Below, one piece after another: positions 35,097 through 42,513 of a stretch of 64,000 nt of DNA. The position numbers and the translations under genes were made by a program. This DNA is from Streptomyces sp. SM10. Its GTDB lineage: Bacteria > Actinomycetota > Actinomycetes > Streptomycetales > Streptomycetaceae. The notes beneath the pieces are model-generated. The model saw nothing but the letters and a program-made list of their open reading frames with translations. It was not told the DNA's origin and did no database searches. The DNA lies in NCBI RefSeq assembly GCF_002910915.1, contig NZ_NEUF01000121.1, forward strand, positions 62,001 through 126,000. The letters are read 5' to 3'. Position 1 is the stretch's first letter. Each line of letters begins with the position of its first letter.

Positions 35097-35250
35097 GCGA
35101 ATTGCTCACTCATGGGCGCGATCCGGGTCCTGGCCCGTGAACGCCGCGGCCCTGGTGGTTCGAGCACTTCAGCGATTTTATGCTGCACATTCTCGGCGTC
35201 GTCGCGAGAGCCGTGCACAAGCACCACGAAGCCGTGCTCGATGAGCGTGG
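35097..35250 (-). pseudogene. Fragment of group II intron reverse transcriptase/maturase
   Basis: The leftward frame reads FVVLVHGSRDDAENVQHKIA, then EVLEPPGPRRSRARTRIAPMSEQF (shown split here). Group II intron reverse transcriptases have FVVLxxGxxxxAExxxxxI...L.PLGLxLSxxKTxIxxMSxGF directly after the catalytic YADD. Here the YADD position reads IEHG, so the catalytic motif is lost, and no other RT, X or HNH domain is intact around it. I judge it a decayed remnant; confidence is limited because it rests on one conserved block. Confidence 0.45.
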
Positions 35251-36003
35251 GCAGGGGGGTCGTGGACGGACGGCGGGACCACGAGAACCGCCGGCCGACG
35301 CGTACGACGTCGGGCGGAGCGCCGACGTGGCTGTGTCGAACAGCGGCGGAGACAGGCCACCGCACCGTGACGTTCCGGTGCCGACAAGAGCTCCGGCCCC
35401 CAACTTCGCTCAGAAATCCAGACTTGAGGAACCACCTCATCACGGCCACGACGATGCGGTGGTGATCGGAGCCGGGAGCGCGTGGACGCGTCCCGGTTCT
35501 GCCGGGCCGCTCTCGAACACCCGCGAACGGCCCCCGGCTCCACCAGCAGGTGAAGCCGGTGAAACCCGTTCGGGGCCGGAGATTTATTCCGCATCGCGCT
35601 GAACACCGCCATCGGAAGCGGTACTGTAAACGCGATTTTCGGCCATCTTCTCTCGACATCCATCTCAAACCGCAATTTTGAAGATGCGGAAGGTTTCGAA
35701 CAGTTAAACGATATCCGTCGGCCATACTCGGCCGCCCCGGCGCAGGCCCGGTTCGTAACGTTCGGGAAGGTGTACCGCCACATGAGGGAGCCGCCGCGCG
35801 ACCGGTGCAGAACGAGCAGGCGCCCCAAAGCGAAGCCGTCGACCTGCAAGGTAACTCGCTGTGATGAACGCGTCGGTGGGTCGAGGTGCGCTGCGACCGC
35901 TCACCGGAACAAACCCGATCGGGATTCCGAAATTCCCGACAGGCAATTGGTGATTTCATGCACATCCGAATGCATTATTAGCATCCAAAGCCGGGGGATA
36001 TGG

Positions 36004-36882
36004 ATGGCCGCAGAGGCAGCGATCGAGCGCAGCATAAGAGCCATGTGGAATCACCACGCCGACCCGCTCTCCCTGGGACAACTGGCGGACACTGCCTTTT
36101 ACAGCAAGTTCCACTATTCACGGATGTTCAACGAGGTGACCGGGACGTCGCCGGGCCGGTTCCTCGCCGCGATCAGACTGTTCATGGCCAAGCGGCACCT
36201 GCTGGAGACCGCGGCCAGCGTCTCGGACATCACCCACCGGGTGGGCTACAACAGCCTGGGCACATTCACCAGCCGCTTCACCCGCAGCGTCGGCCTCGCG
36301 CCGACCAGATACCGGTTCCTGGCTCGCGGCGGCATGCCACCGCTCGCCCTGCCGACCGCCCAGACCCGTCACGGGTTGTCCACTGTGGCCGGACGACTGC
36401 ACTTCCCGGCAGACGTCGGCCCGGTCCGGGTCTATGTGGGCGCGTTCAGCACCCCGATCATGGAGGGACTCCCGCGCTCCTGTGACATTCTGGACGAGTG
36501 CCGCCTGTACCGCCTGAACGTCCCCGACGGGCTGTGGTTCATCCGGGCGGCCGCCGTGATGCTGCACGACGGCGCGCCTGGCCCGCAGGTCCGCCTGCCG
36601 AGGCTGATCGGCTCTGGGTGGGCGGTCCGCGCCCGCGGAGGACGCATGTACAACGCCGATGTGCAATTGCGGGCGGCCACCCAGCTCGACCTGCCGATCC
36701 TGCTGGCTCTGCCGGAACTGGACGGCCCGTACCACCGGCCGCTGCACGCCGCCCCGTCCGGCGAGGCCGGGGTCGCCGACAGCGGGTTCGGTCGGGCTCC
36801 CTGCGCGGGCGACTGGCAGGCGGATCCGTGGGGTCGGGCCGGAGCGCACCGGCTGCCGGCCGTGCAGGAGGGCTCACCGTAG
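36004..36882 (+). CDS. AraC-type regulator, HTH at N-terminus
   Basis: 292 aa. The ATG at 36004 follows GGGGGATAT. Residues about 5-105 are an AraC double HTH (LSLGQLADTAFYSKFHYSRMF; RVGYNSLGTFTSRFTRS), and the remaining 180 residues are a ligand-type domain with RLHFPADVGPVRVYVG near residue 140. It is paralogous to the gene cut by base 1, including the RL.G.....RIY/VYVG block that starts the C-terminal domain. The pair brackets the enediyne locus and its accessory genes and may jointly control it. Next gene rightward is IS-interrupted. Confidence 0.87.
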   Translation: MAAEAAIERSIRAMWNHHADPLSLGQLADTAFYSKFHYSRMFNEVTGTSPGRFLAAIRLFMAKRHLLETAASVSDITHRVGYNSLGTFTSRFTRSVGLAPTRYRFLARGGMPPLALPTAQTRHGLSTVAGRLHFPADVGPVRVYVGAFSTPIMEGLPRSCDILDECRLYRLNVPDGLWFIRAAAVMLHDGAPGPQVRLPRLIGSGWAVRARGGRMYNADVQLRAATQLDLPILLALPELDGPYHRPLHAAPSGEAGVADSGFGRAPCAGDWQADPWGRAGAHRLPAVQEGSP

Positions 36883-37089
36883 GCGGAACCTGCGCCCGGC
36901 CCCTGGGAAACGGGCACAACGGACGCGAGCCGGCCGGGCGGCCCGGGGCCCGGCCGAGCGGTCCGGCGAGGAAGCGGTGGCCTCGCCGGACCGGTTGTCG
37001 CCGCACGGACCCCGCCGGACGCGTAGCCGGCTCCCGGTGGGGGCTGGCCGCAGCGGCCACCGCCGTACCGGGCGCTCGTCCTGCCGGAG

Positions 37090-37236
37090 CTACGACCGGA
37101 GGATCACCTGCTGGAGTTCGGCTGTGCACATCATGTAGCCGTCCGAGGTCGGCAGCTGCTCCAGGTAGTGGCCGAGGCCCGCCCCCAGCGCGAACACCCT
37201 CACCGGGGTGCCCGCGGCGCGCGCGGACCCCACCAC
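37090..37236 (-). pseudogene. 3' remnant of a leftward gene cut by the IS element
   Basis: The minus frame ending at a TAG (37090-37092) reads VFALGAGLGHYLEQLPTSDG followed by YMMCTAELQQVILRS, with nearly every third codon position G or C, as in real genes here. The frame is open until the left IS end at 37237 and no clear continuation appears right of the IS. I cannot name the family. It is most simply the C-terminal end of a gene lost or truncated when the element inserted. Confidence 0.5.
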
Positions 37237-37288
37237 TGAGTCTCCCCTCGTAGCGTGGAGTCCGTGACTGCAGGGGAAGTTGAGAGTC

Positions 37289-37579
37289 ATGGCGGAGAAG
37301 CGTCGGGTATTCGCGGCTGAGTTTCGTGAGGGGGCTGTACGGATCGTGATGGAGACCGGGAAGCCGGTCCCCGAGGTCGCGCAGGACTTGGGGATCAACG
37401 AGACGACGCTGGCGAGCTGGGTCTCGCGGGCCAAGCGGGCCGGCAGCGGCCGGGGCGAGAGCGAGGCCGAGGAGCTCGCCCGGCTGCGGGCCGAGAACAC
37501 GCAGCTGAGGAAGGACAACAAGGAGCTCGGCATGGAGCGTGATGTCCTCAAACGCTGCATGGTCCTGTGGGTGAAGTAG
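37289..37579 (+). CDS. IS3-family transposase OrfA (HTH)
   Basis: 96 aa from the ATG at 37289 (GGGGAAG upstream; a TTG at 37280 is also open). The HTH_Tnp_1 region FREGAVRIVMETGKPVPEVA, continuing to the helix LGINETTLASWV, is followed by a leucine-zipper stretch (LARLRAENTQLRKDNKELGMERDVLK with heptad leucines), as in IS3/IS911 OrfA. Complete. Its end overlaps orfB in the -1 frame, the usual programmed-frameshift arrangement. Confidence 0.92.
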   Translation: MAEKRRVFAAEFREGAVRIVMETGKPVPEVAQDLGINETTLASWVSRAKRAGSGRGESEAEELARLRAENTQLRKDNKELGMERDVLKRCMVLWVK

Positions 37580-38030
37580 CTGCCGCGGACCCGGCTGTCG
37601 TGGCCGGGGTGATCAGCGACCAGAGGACCGGGCACAACATTCCGCATACCGTTTCCTGCCGTGCGCTGGGCGTGAGCGAGTCGTGGTTCTACAAATGGCG
37701 GAGCCGTAGGCCCACCGGGCGTGAGCTGCGACGACAGCAGTTGTCCGAGGAAATCAAGGAGATCTTCAAGGAGTCTGGCGGCACCTGTCCATGGGGCGCG
37801 TGGGATTGTGCTTCGACAATGCGGTGAGCGAGGCGTTCAACAGCGTCCTCAAGGTCGAGTACGTCCACCGACGCACCTTCGCCACCCGGGCCGACGCCCG
37901 GATCAGGATCGCCACCTGGATCACCGATTTCTACAACACTCGTCGGCTACACAGCGTGTGCGGCTTCAAGAGTCCGATCGACTACGAACGCGAGTACTGG
38001 GCCGGCCTCACCGTGGGGCTGGCTGCATAG
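37567..38030 (+). pseudogene. IS3-family transposase OrfB, internally deleted
   Basis: The 5' part (37567-37827) has the HTH_21 region (SCRALGVSESWFYKWRSR, then LSEEIKEIFKESGGT) and then runs out of frame. The 3' part (37791-38030, another frame) is the end of the DDE integrase core: CFDNAVSEAFNSVLKVEY contains the last catalytic Glu, and FYNTRRLHSVCGFKSPIDYE is the usual C-terminus. About 120-130 codons including the first two catalytic Asp are absent. Not functional. Confidence 0.9.
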
Positions 38031-38293
38031 GAAGGACTCCACAGTTCGAGGGGGATTGACAGGCTCTGCGGGCGCACTGCGTAGGCTTGCGAGGTCGTCG
38101 CGGTGGAAACGGGACCTGCGCATGCAGCCCCTCGGCATCGCCTGATGATGAGTCAGGAAAGTCAGCAAGTGGTCAGAATGAGTCCTGAAATACCTAGGGA
38201 CAGCTGCCTGAACCTGCGACTCGTTGTAGGGTGTGGAAACAGCCCTTGACCTGCAAGAACGCAGGCAGGGAGCCTATGCCCAGGAGTACCTCA

Positions 38294-38719
38294 ATGATAC
38301 GAACGATATTCAAGTCCAAGATCCACCGTGCCACTGTCACCCAGGCCGACCTGCACTATGTCGGCTCCGTGACGGTCGATGCCGACCTGATGGATGCCGC
38401 GGATCTGCTGCCCGGCGAGCTCGTGCACATCGTGGACATCGACAACGGCGCACGCCTCGAGACGTACGTCATCGAGGGGGAGCGTGGGTCCGGCGTCATC
38501 GGCATCAACGGCGCCGCCGCCCACCTGGTCCACCCTGGTGACCTGGTCATCCTCATCAGCTACGCCCAGGTCGACGACGCCGAGGCGCGGACCTTGGTGC
38601 CGAGTGTCGTGCACGTCGACGCCGGGAACCGCATCGTGGCTCTGGGGACCGACGCGTCGGCACCCGTGCCCGGTACCCGCACCGAGCGCAGCCCGCAGGC
38701 CGTGCCCGCGGCGGGCTGA
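38294..38719 (+). CDS. panD: Aspartate 1-decarboxylase proenzyme
   Basis: 141 aa. Pyruvoyl enzyme converting L-aspartate to beta-alanine for pantothenate/CoA. The N-terminus [20 protein letters not shown] then S25 contains the self-cleavage site Gly24-Ser25, where Ser25 becomes the pyruvoyl group. Lys9 and other active-site residues are present, as are [10 protein letters not shown] and DLVILISYA. The ATG at 38294 is chosen over 38276 because AGGAG is 7 bases upstream. Stand-alone panD, away from panB/panC. In a natural-product region it may feed CoA supply, but as a housekeeping-type gene that is speculation. Confidence 0.95.
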   Translation: MIRTIFKSKIHRATVTQADLHYVGSVTVDADLMDAADLLPGELVHIVDIDNGARLETYVIEGERGSGVIGINGAAAHLVHPGDLVILISYAQVDDAEARTLVPSVVHVDAGNRIVALGTDASAPVPGTRTERSPQAVPAAG

Positions 38720-38904
38720 TCCACCGGCGCACTCTGCACGAGAAAGGTCCGGACCGCATCCCGGGCCGTTCCGCGGCCGGTCGGGACACACCCACCACAG
38801 GTGTCACGGTGCGTACGCATGGACTCGGCAGGCGCGGGCAGCCGCACGGGGAGACGGTGGAGGGGAGATCCGCCCCTCCCGTTCGTCGCAGTTGGAGGAC
38901 CGAG

Positions 38905-39108
38905 ATGACGCATCCGAATCCCGACCCCGTACCGCCCGCGCCGACGCCCCCGCCTGTGCCGGGGCCGCCGACACCGGTGCCCGCCCCGCCGCCCGTACCG
39001 CCGGGCCCCGTACCGCCGGGCCCCGCGCCCGATCCGATTCCGCAGCCGCCGAGCCCGAACCCGGAGCCCGTGCCCGAACCGGAGCCCTCGCCCCAGCCGG
39101 CGGGGTGA
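38905..39108 (+). CDS. Proline-rich small protein
   Basis: 67 aa, ATG preceded by GGAGG. After MTHPNPDP almost every second or third residue is proline (PPVPGPPTP, PPGPVPPGPAPDP, PEPEPSPQP); there are no aromatic, Cys or Lys residues. No signal peptide or membrane span. Such polyproline peptides form PPII helices and can be linkers or wall-associated. Low complexity makes false prediction possible, but the ribosome site and stop immediately before a convergent gene favour a real gene. Confidence 0.55.
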   Translation: MTHPNPDPVPPAPTPPPVPGPPTPVPAPPPVPPGPVPPGPAPDPIPQPPSPNPEPVPEPEPSPQPAG

Positions 39109-39118
39109 GCCGGAGCGG

Positions 39119-40534
39119 TCATGACATCGAGCGGAGGCCGGTCAGCGCGTCCGCGTGGCGCAGTCCGCTCTCCTCCGCCACCGAGTCCAGCGACTGCGCG
39201 TCGCGTACCGGGGCGAAGCGCATGACGCCGGTCTTACCGGCGAAGCCGTACACGGCCGGCCGGGGCAGACTGTTGTAGGCCCACGGGGTCGAGAAGTAGT
39301 ACGCCCCGGTGTCGTACAGGGTCACGTAGTCGCCCTCCCGCAGTTCGGGCAGTTCCCGGGCGTGGGCCACGACGTCCCCGGCGAAGCAGCAGGGCCCGGC
39401 GATGTCCTGGACCATCGGCGGCCCGGTCCGGGGGCGGCCCTCCGTGTCGAACGCGCCGACCCGGAGCGGCCAGGCGTCGGGCATGAACACGGTGCGGGTG
39501 GCGATCTGCGCCCCCGCGTGGGTCAGCGCGATACGGCGTCCGCCCGCCTCTTTCGTGTATTCGACACGGGCTGCGATGAAGCCGTTCTTGGCGAGCAGGG
39601 ACCTGCCGAATTCGGTGACCAGGTCGTACCGCCCGTCGAAGATTCCGGGAGCCGCCCTGCGCAGCGCGGCCACGTACTCCGCGAAGGCGGGGCGGGCCTC
39701 GTCGTCGGTGAAGTTGACCGGCAGTCCGCCCCCGATGTCGATCCCGGTGACCCGGCGCGTGCCCACCCGCTCGTTGATCTCTTCGGCGAGCCGGTACGTC
39801 TCGGCGATGCCCGCGGCGATGAGCTCCAGCGGACAGCCCTGGGAGCCGACGTGGGCGTGCAGCCGGGTCAGCCAGGAACGCCGGGCGAACGCCTCGACGA
39901 CCTGCTCACGGGCGCCGGGGTCATGCAGGGCCACCCCGAACTTCGAGGTGGCCGTCGCCGTGCTCATGGCCCCGATGGAACCGCCTCCCACCTGCGGATT
40001 CACCCGCAGTCCGAGGACGGACCGCGAGCCGGGGGAGTGGAGCTCCTCGATACGGCGGAGCTCCCCGAGACTGTCCGCGTTCACGGAGACACCGAGCGCC
40101 AGCGCCAGCCGCAGCTCGTCGCGGGTCTTGGCCGGGGAGTCCAGGACGATCCGTGCCGGGGGGAAACCGGCCTCGACCGCGAGCCTCAGCTCGCCCGGAC
40201 TGGCGACCTCGCACCCCATGCCGCTGTCGGCGAGCAGTCGTAGCACCGGGATCAGCGAGGCGGCCTTCGCGGCGAAGGTGTGCAGCACCCGTACGTGCGG
40301 CGCGGCGGCGAACGCGTCCCGCAGTGCGTCGACGGAGTCGCGGATCCCGTCGGCGTCCAGGAAGCCCGCGAGGGGGCGCTGCTCGCCGAGCAGCCCCTCC
40401 GCCACCGCGAGGTGGAGGGCCTCGGCGAATCGGGCGGAGCGCGGGGCGAGGGCGGAGCCCTCGATGGCCGCGGAATCCGGCGGTGACGTACGGCGGGTGT
40501 CGTTGATGGGAGCCTCGCAGTTCGGCGCCTTCAG
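39119..40534 (-). CDS. Type III PLP-dependent decarboxylase (DapDC/ODC-like)
   Basis: About 471 aa if read from 40534. Alanine-racemase-fold barrel: PLP Lys in HTFAAKA, SPGELRLA, glycine loop DIGGGLP and EFGRSL; C-terminal GDYVTLYDTGAYYFSTPWAYN supplies the family Tyr/active-site region where many members have a Cys-Asp motif (GPCCFAGDVV). It would decarboxylate a basic or acidic amino acid to an amine, or be a meso-DAP-type enzyme. There is no ATG/GTG at the 5' end before 40405; a CTG at 40534 overlaps the encapsulin stop (CTGA) and fits the coupled pattern, while a GTG at 40405 would remove conserved N-terminal residues. Third gene of the encapsulin operon. Confidence 0.75.
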   Translation of the reverse strand: MKAPNCEAPINDTRRTSPPDSAAIEGSALAPRSARFAEALHLAVAEGLLGEQRPLAGFLDADGIRDSVDALRDAFAAAPHVRVLHTFAAKAASLIPVLRLLADSGMGCEVASPGELRLAVEAGFPPARIVLDSPAKTRDELRLALALGVSVNADSLGELRRIEELHSPGSRSVLGLRVNPQVGGGSIGAMSTATATSKFGVALHDPGAREQVVEAFARRSWLTRLHAHVGSQGCPLELIAAGIAETYRLAEEINERVGTRRVTGIDIGGGLPVNFTDDEARPAFAEYVAALRRAAPGIFDGRYDLVTEFGRSLLAKNGFIAARVEYTKEAGGRRIALTHAGAQIATRTVFMPDAWPLRVGAFDTEGRPRTGPPMVQDIAGPCCFAGDVVAHARELPELREGDYVTLYDTGAYYFSTPWAYNSLPRPAVYGFAGKTGVMRFAPVRDAQSLDSVAEESGLRHADALTGLRSMS

Positions 40535-41328
40535 GCGATGAGCGGGACCACGGCCTCCGGGGTCAGCATCCGGAAGGTGAACGCCTGGTGGAAGTAGAGC
40601 CGGATGCTCGTCGCGTCGTGGTCCAGATAGCCGATGGACAGGTCCTGGCCCAGGCAGAGCTCGAAGTCGCCGCCGCGGGTGGACAGCAGGACCCCGCCGG
40701 TCACGGCGGGCGCCCACAGGATGGGTTCGTCGAGCTGTCGGGCCAGGTGGGTGGCGACCGGATAGCCGTGGTCGGAGGTCTCGGTCGCCTCGGTGAACGC
40801 GTCGGCGCCGAGCAGCAGGCGGTACGGTCCGTCGACCCCCGCGAGCCGCAGCCGCGTCAGGGCCTGGCTCACCGCGGCCGGATAGTCCCGTGCGTCGGCG
40901 GGCAGGGGCAGCGGAGCGTGCGAGGAGCCGTCCCTCAGCCCGGTGATCCCGGCCGCCGCGTAGCCGTCGATGACGGCCATGTCCTCGGCGAACGCACAGG
41001 TGCGGGCCGCGTCCTTGACCGGCTGCCAGTCGCTGTCCTCGGAGCCGCGTTCCACGTCGTCGACGGCCGCCCTGCTCACCGTGAACGGCACCCGCCACTC
41101 GATGACCGGCGTCGCGGTGCGGGCGCGGGCGATCACATCCGGGGTGGGCGGGTCGATGTCCCGCAGATGCCCGTCGCCGATCGCGGACAGTCCCGGTCCC
41201 TGGGGGGCGCTGACGTCGACGACGCGGCGGCCCGCCACGTGACGGCTGAAGGTGCGCCTGGCCTCCTCCTCGATCTGCTCCCAGGCGGATTCGGTGACGG
41301 GGGCGAGCTCGCGGTGCAGATTGTTCAT
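40531..41328 (-). CDS. enc: Encapsulin shell protein (family 1, linocin M18-like)
   Basis: 265 aa, the size of T=1 shell proteins. The N-terminus MNNLHRELAPVTESAWEQIE followed by EEARRTFSRHVAGRRVVDV is diagnostic, and HK97-fold elements follow (YPAAVSQALTRLRLAG, GPYRLLLGADAF, GGDFELCLGQDLSIGYL, FRMLTPEAVVPL). It self-assembles into a protein nanocompartment that packages enzymes with a C-terminal targeting peptide. The ATG at 41328 overlaps the DyP stop (TGATG), so shell and cargo are made together. Confidence 0.95.
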   Translation of the reverse strand: MNNLHRELAPVTESAWEQIEEEARRTFSRHVAGRRVVDVSAPQGPGLSAIGDGHLRDIDPPTPDVIARARTATPVIEWRVPFTVSRAAVDDVERGSEDSDWQPVKDAARTCAFAEDMAVIDGYAAAGITGLRDGSSHAPLPLPADARDYPAAVSQALTRLRLAGVDGPYRLLLGADAFTEATETSDHGYPVATHLARQLDEPILWAPAVTGGVLLSTRGGDFELCLGQDLSIGYLDHDATSIRLYFHQAFTFRMLTPEAVVPLIA

Positions 41329-42395
41329 CACGGGGCGCTTTCTTGCAGGCTGCCGATGCGCAGCGAACCGTCGCGGACCGCCGCCGGGCCGCAGGCCCCG
41401 GCCTCGGAGGGCTGAGGCTCCGGGACGGCCTTGGCCGCGGTGGGGGAGGGCGGCGGTGGGGGGTCGTCGAGGAAGTCCGCGGTCGGAGCGTGGAAGAGCG
41501 TGCCGGTGACCGCCGTGGAGAAGTCGAGAATGCGGTCATGGACGCCTGGCGGGCTGCCCAGGAACATGTTCCGGAGCATCTGCTCGGTGACCCCGGGGTC
41601 GGCCGCGTATCCGATGAAGTACGTCCCGAAGTCGCCCTGTTCGAAGCTGCCGAACGGCATGTTGGCGCGCAGGATGTCGCGTTCGGTGCCGTCGTCCTCG
41701 GTGATGGTGTTCAGAGCGACATGCGAATCCGCCGGCTTGACGTCGTCTGGGAGCTCCATGTCGCTGAACTTCGTTCGGCCGATGATCCGTTCCTGCTGCT
41801 CGGTGCTCAGCTCGTTCCATCCGGCCAGGTCGTGGAGGTACTTCTGCACGACGACGTAACTGCCGCCCTCGAAGGCGGGGTCCTCCCGGCCGATCAGGGC
41901 CGCGGTCCTCGCCTCCTCGCCCACCGGGTTCTCCGTACCGTCGACGAAGCCGAGCAGGTCCCGGTGGTCGAAGTAACGGAAGCCGTGGACCTCGTCGACG
42001 ACCTTCACCGCGCCGCCGAGCCGTCCCAGCAACTGGGAGGCCCACTCGTAGCAGACGTCCATCTGCTCGGCGCGGACATGGAACAGCAGGTCGCCCGGTG
42101 TGGCCGGAGCCCGGTGGACGTGGCCCCGCAGCTCCTGGAACGGGTGGAGCCGGGCCGGCCTGGGACCTGCGAACAGCCGGTCCCAGGCGTCCGAGCCGAA
42201 GCCCGTGACGCATGCGAGCCCGGCGCTCGGCACCCGGAAGCCGATCGAGCGCGCGAACGCCGCGAGATCGGGCAGCACGTCCCGTACGGCCGGCTCACCG
42301 CCCGGTTCGATCGTCGCGACCAGCACCACCGCGGCGCTGGTCAGCGGTGCTACGACGGGCTGGACCACAACGGGATCCGGTACGGCCTCGGACAT
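41328..42395 (-). CDS. Dye-decolorizing peroxidase (DyP), encapsulin cargo
   Basis: 355 aa. Class B DyP pattern: distal GFVDGTENP (the GxxDG motif with catalytic Asp), heme-ligand His in the ADSHVALN region, and catalytic Arg in LRANMPFGSF. After a proline/alanine-rich linker (residues about 315-340), the last residues DGSLRIGSLQESAP match the encapsulin cargo-loading peptide (GSLxIGSL type). The protein is therefore packaged into the shell encoded next. Heme peroxidase oxidising phenolics or dyes, possibly protecting from oxidative damage. The ATG at 42395 has GGAGTG upstream. Confidence 0.93.
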   Translation of the reverse strand: MSEAVPDPVVVQPVVAPLTSAAVVLVATIEPGGEPAVRDVLPDLAAFARSIGFRVPSAGLACVTGFGSDAWDRLFAGPRPARLHPFQELRGHVHRAPATPGDLLFHVRAEQMDVCYEWASQLLGRLGGAVKVVDEVHGFRYFDHRDLLGFVDGTENPVGEEARTAALIGREDPAFEGGSYVVVQKYLHDLAGWNELSTEQQERIIGRTKFSDMELPDDVKPADSHVALNTITEDDGTERDILRANMPFGSFEQGDFGTYFIGYAADPGVTEQMLRNMFLGSPPGVHDRILDFSTAVTGTLFHAPTADFLDDPPPPPSPTAAKAVPEPQPSEAGACGPAAVRDGSLRIGSLQESAP

Positions 42396-42513
42396 GCGCG
42401 CACTCCGTGGGTGGTGGACGTGGCTCCCTGCCACTTATCCACACCACGCGCCCGGCCGCACCCCGGACCGGCCCGGCCGGGCGACGGGCCGGGCCCGTCA
42501 GGTCATCCTCGGG

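Larger units (their letters stand above)
34790..36003. other. Gene-poor 1.2-kb scar with intron-RT remnant and hairpin
   Basis: No intact gene is seen. Base composition is lower in GC toward 35600-36000. It contains a strong hairpin (34999-35052), a leftward fragment resembling group II intron reverse transcriptase (about 35097-35250), and just before the AraC-type gene an inverted pair ATGCA/TGCAT (35958-35975). The region looks like the remains of an integration event. Confidence 0.55.
37237..38061 (+). mobile_element. Degenerate IS3-family insertion sequence, about 825 bp
   Basis: Imperfect terminal inverted repeats lie at 37237-37263 and 38034-38061; both share CCCCTCG and GTGGAGTCC on the inward strand. 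Between them are a complete orfA and an orfB in the -1 frame, the IS3 layout. IS3 elements are normally 1.2-1.5 kb; this one is shorter because the middle of orfB is missing. No clear target duplication is visible next to the ends I chose. It is therefore non-autonomous, though the ends could still be used by a related transposase. Confidence 0.85.

Noticed and set aside
36900..37138. Plus-strand methyltransferase-like segment (LPELRPEDHLLEFGC)
   Set aside because: Resembles a SAM motif but lacks the GxGxG glycines and any continuation; the minus frame over the same bases has better third-position GC and a proper stop.
38940..39090. CRISPR-like or tandem repeat in the proline-rich gene
   Set aside because: Repeated CCG-rich units are a consequence of polyproline coding; no spacer structure.
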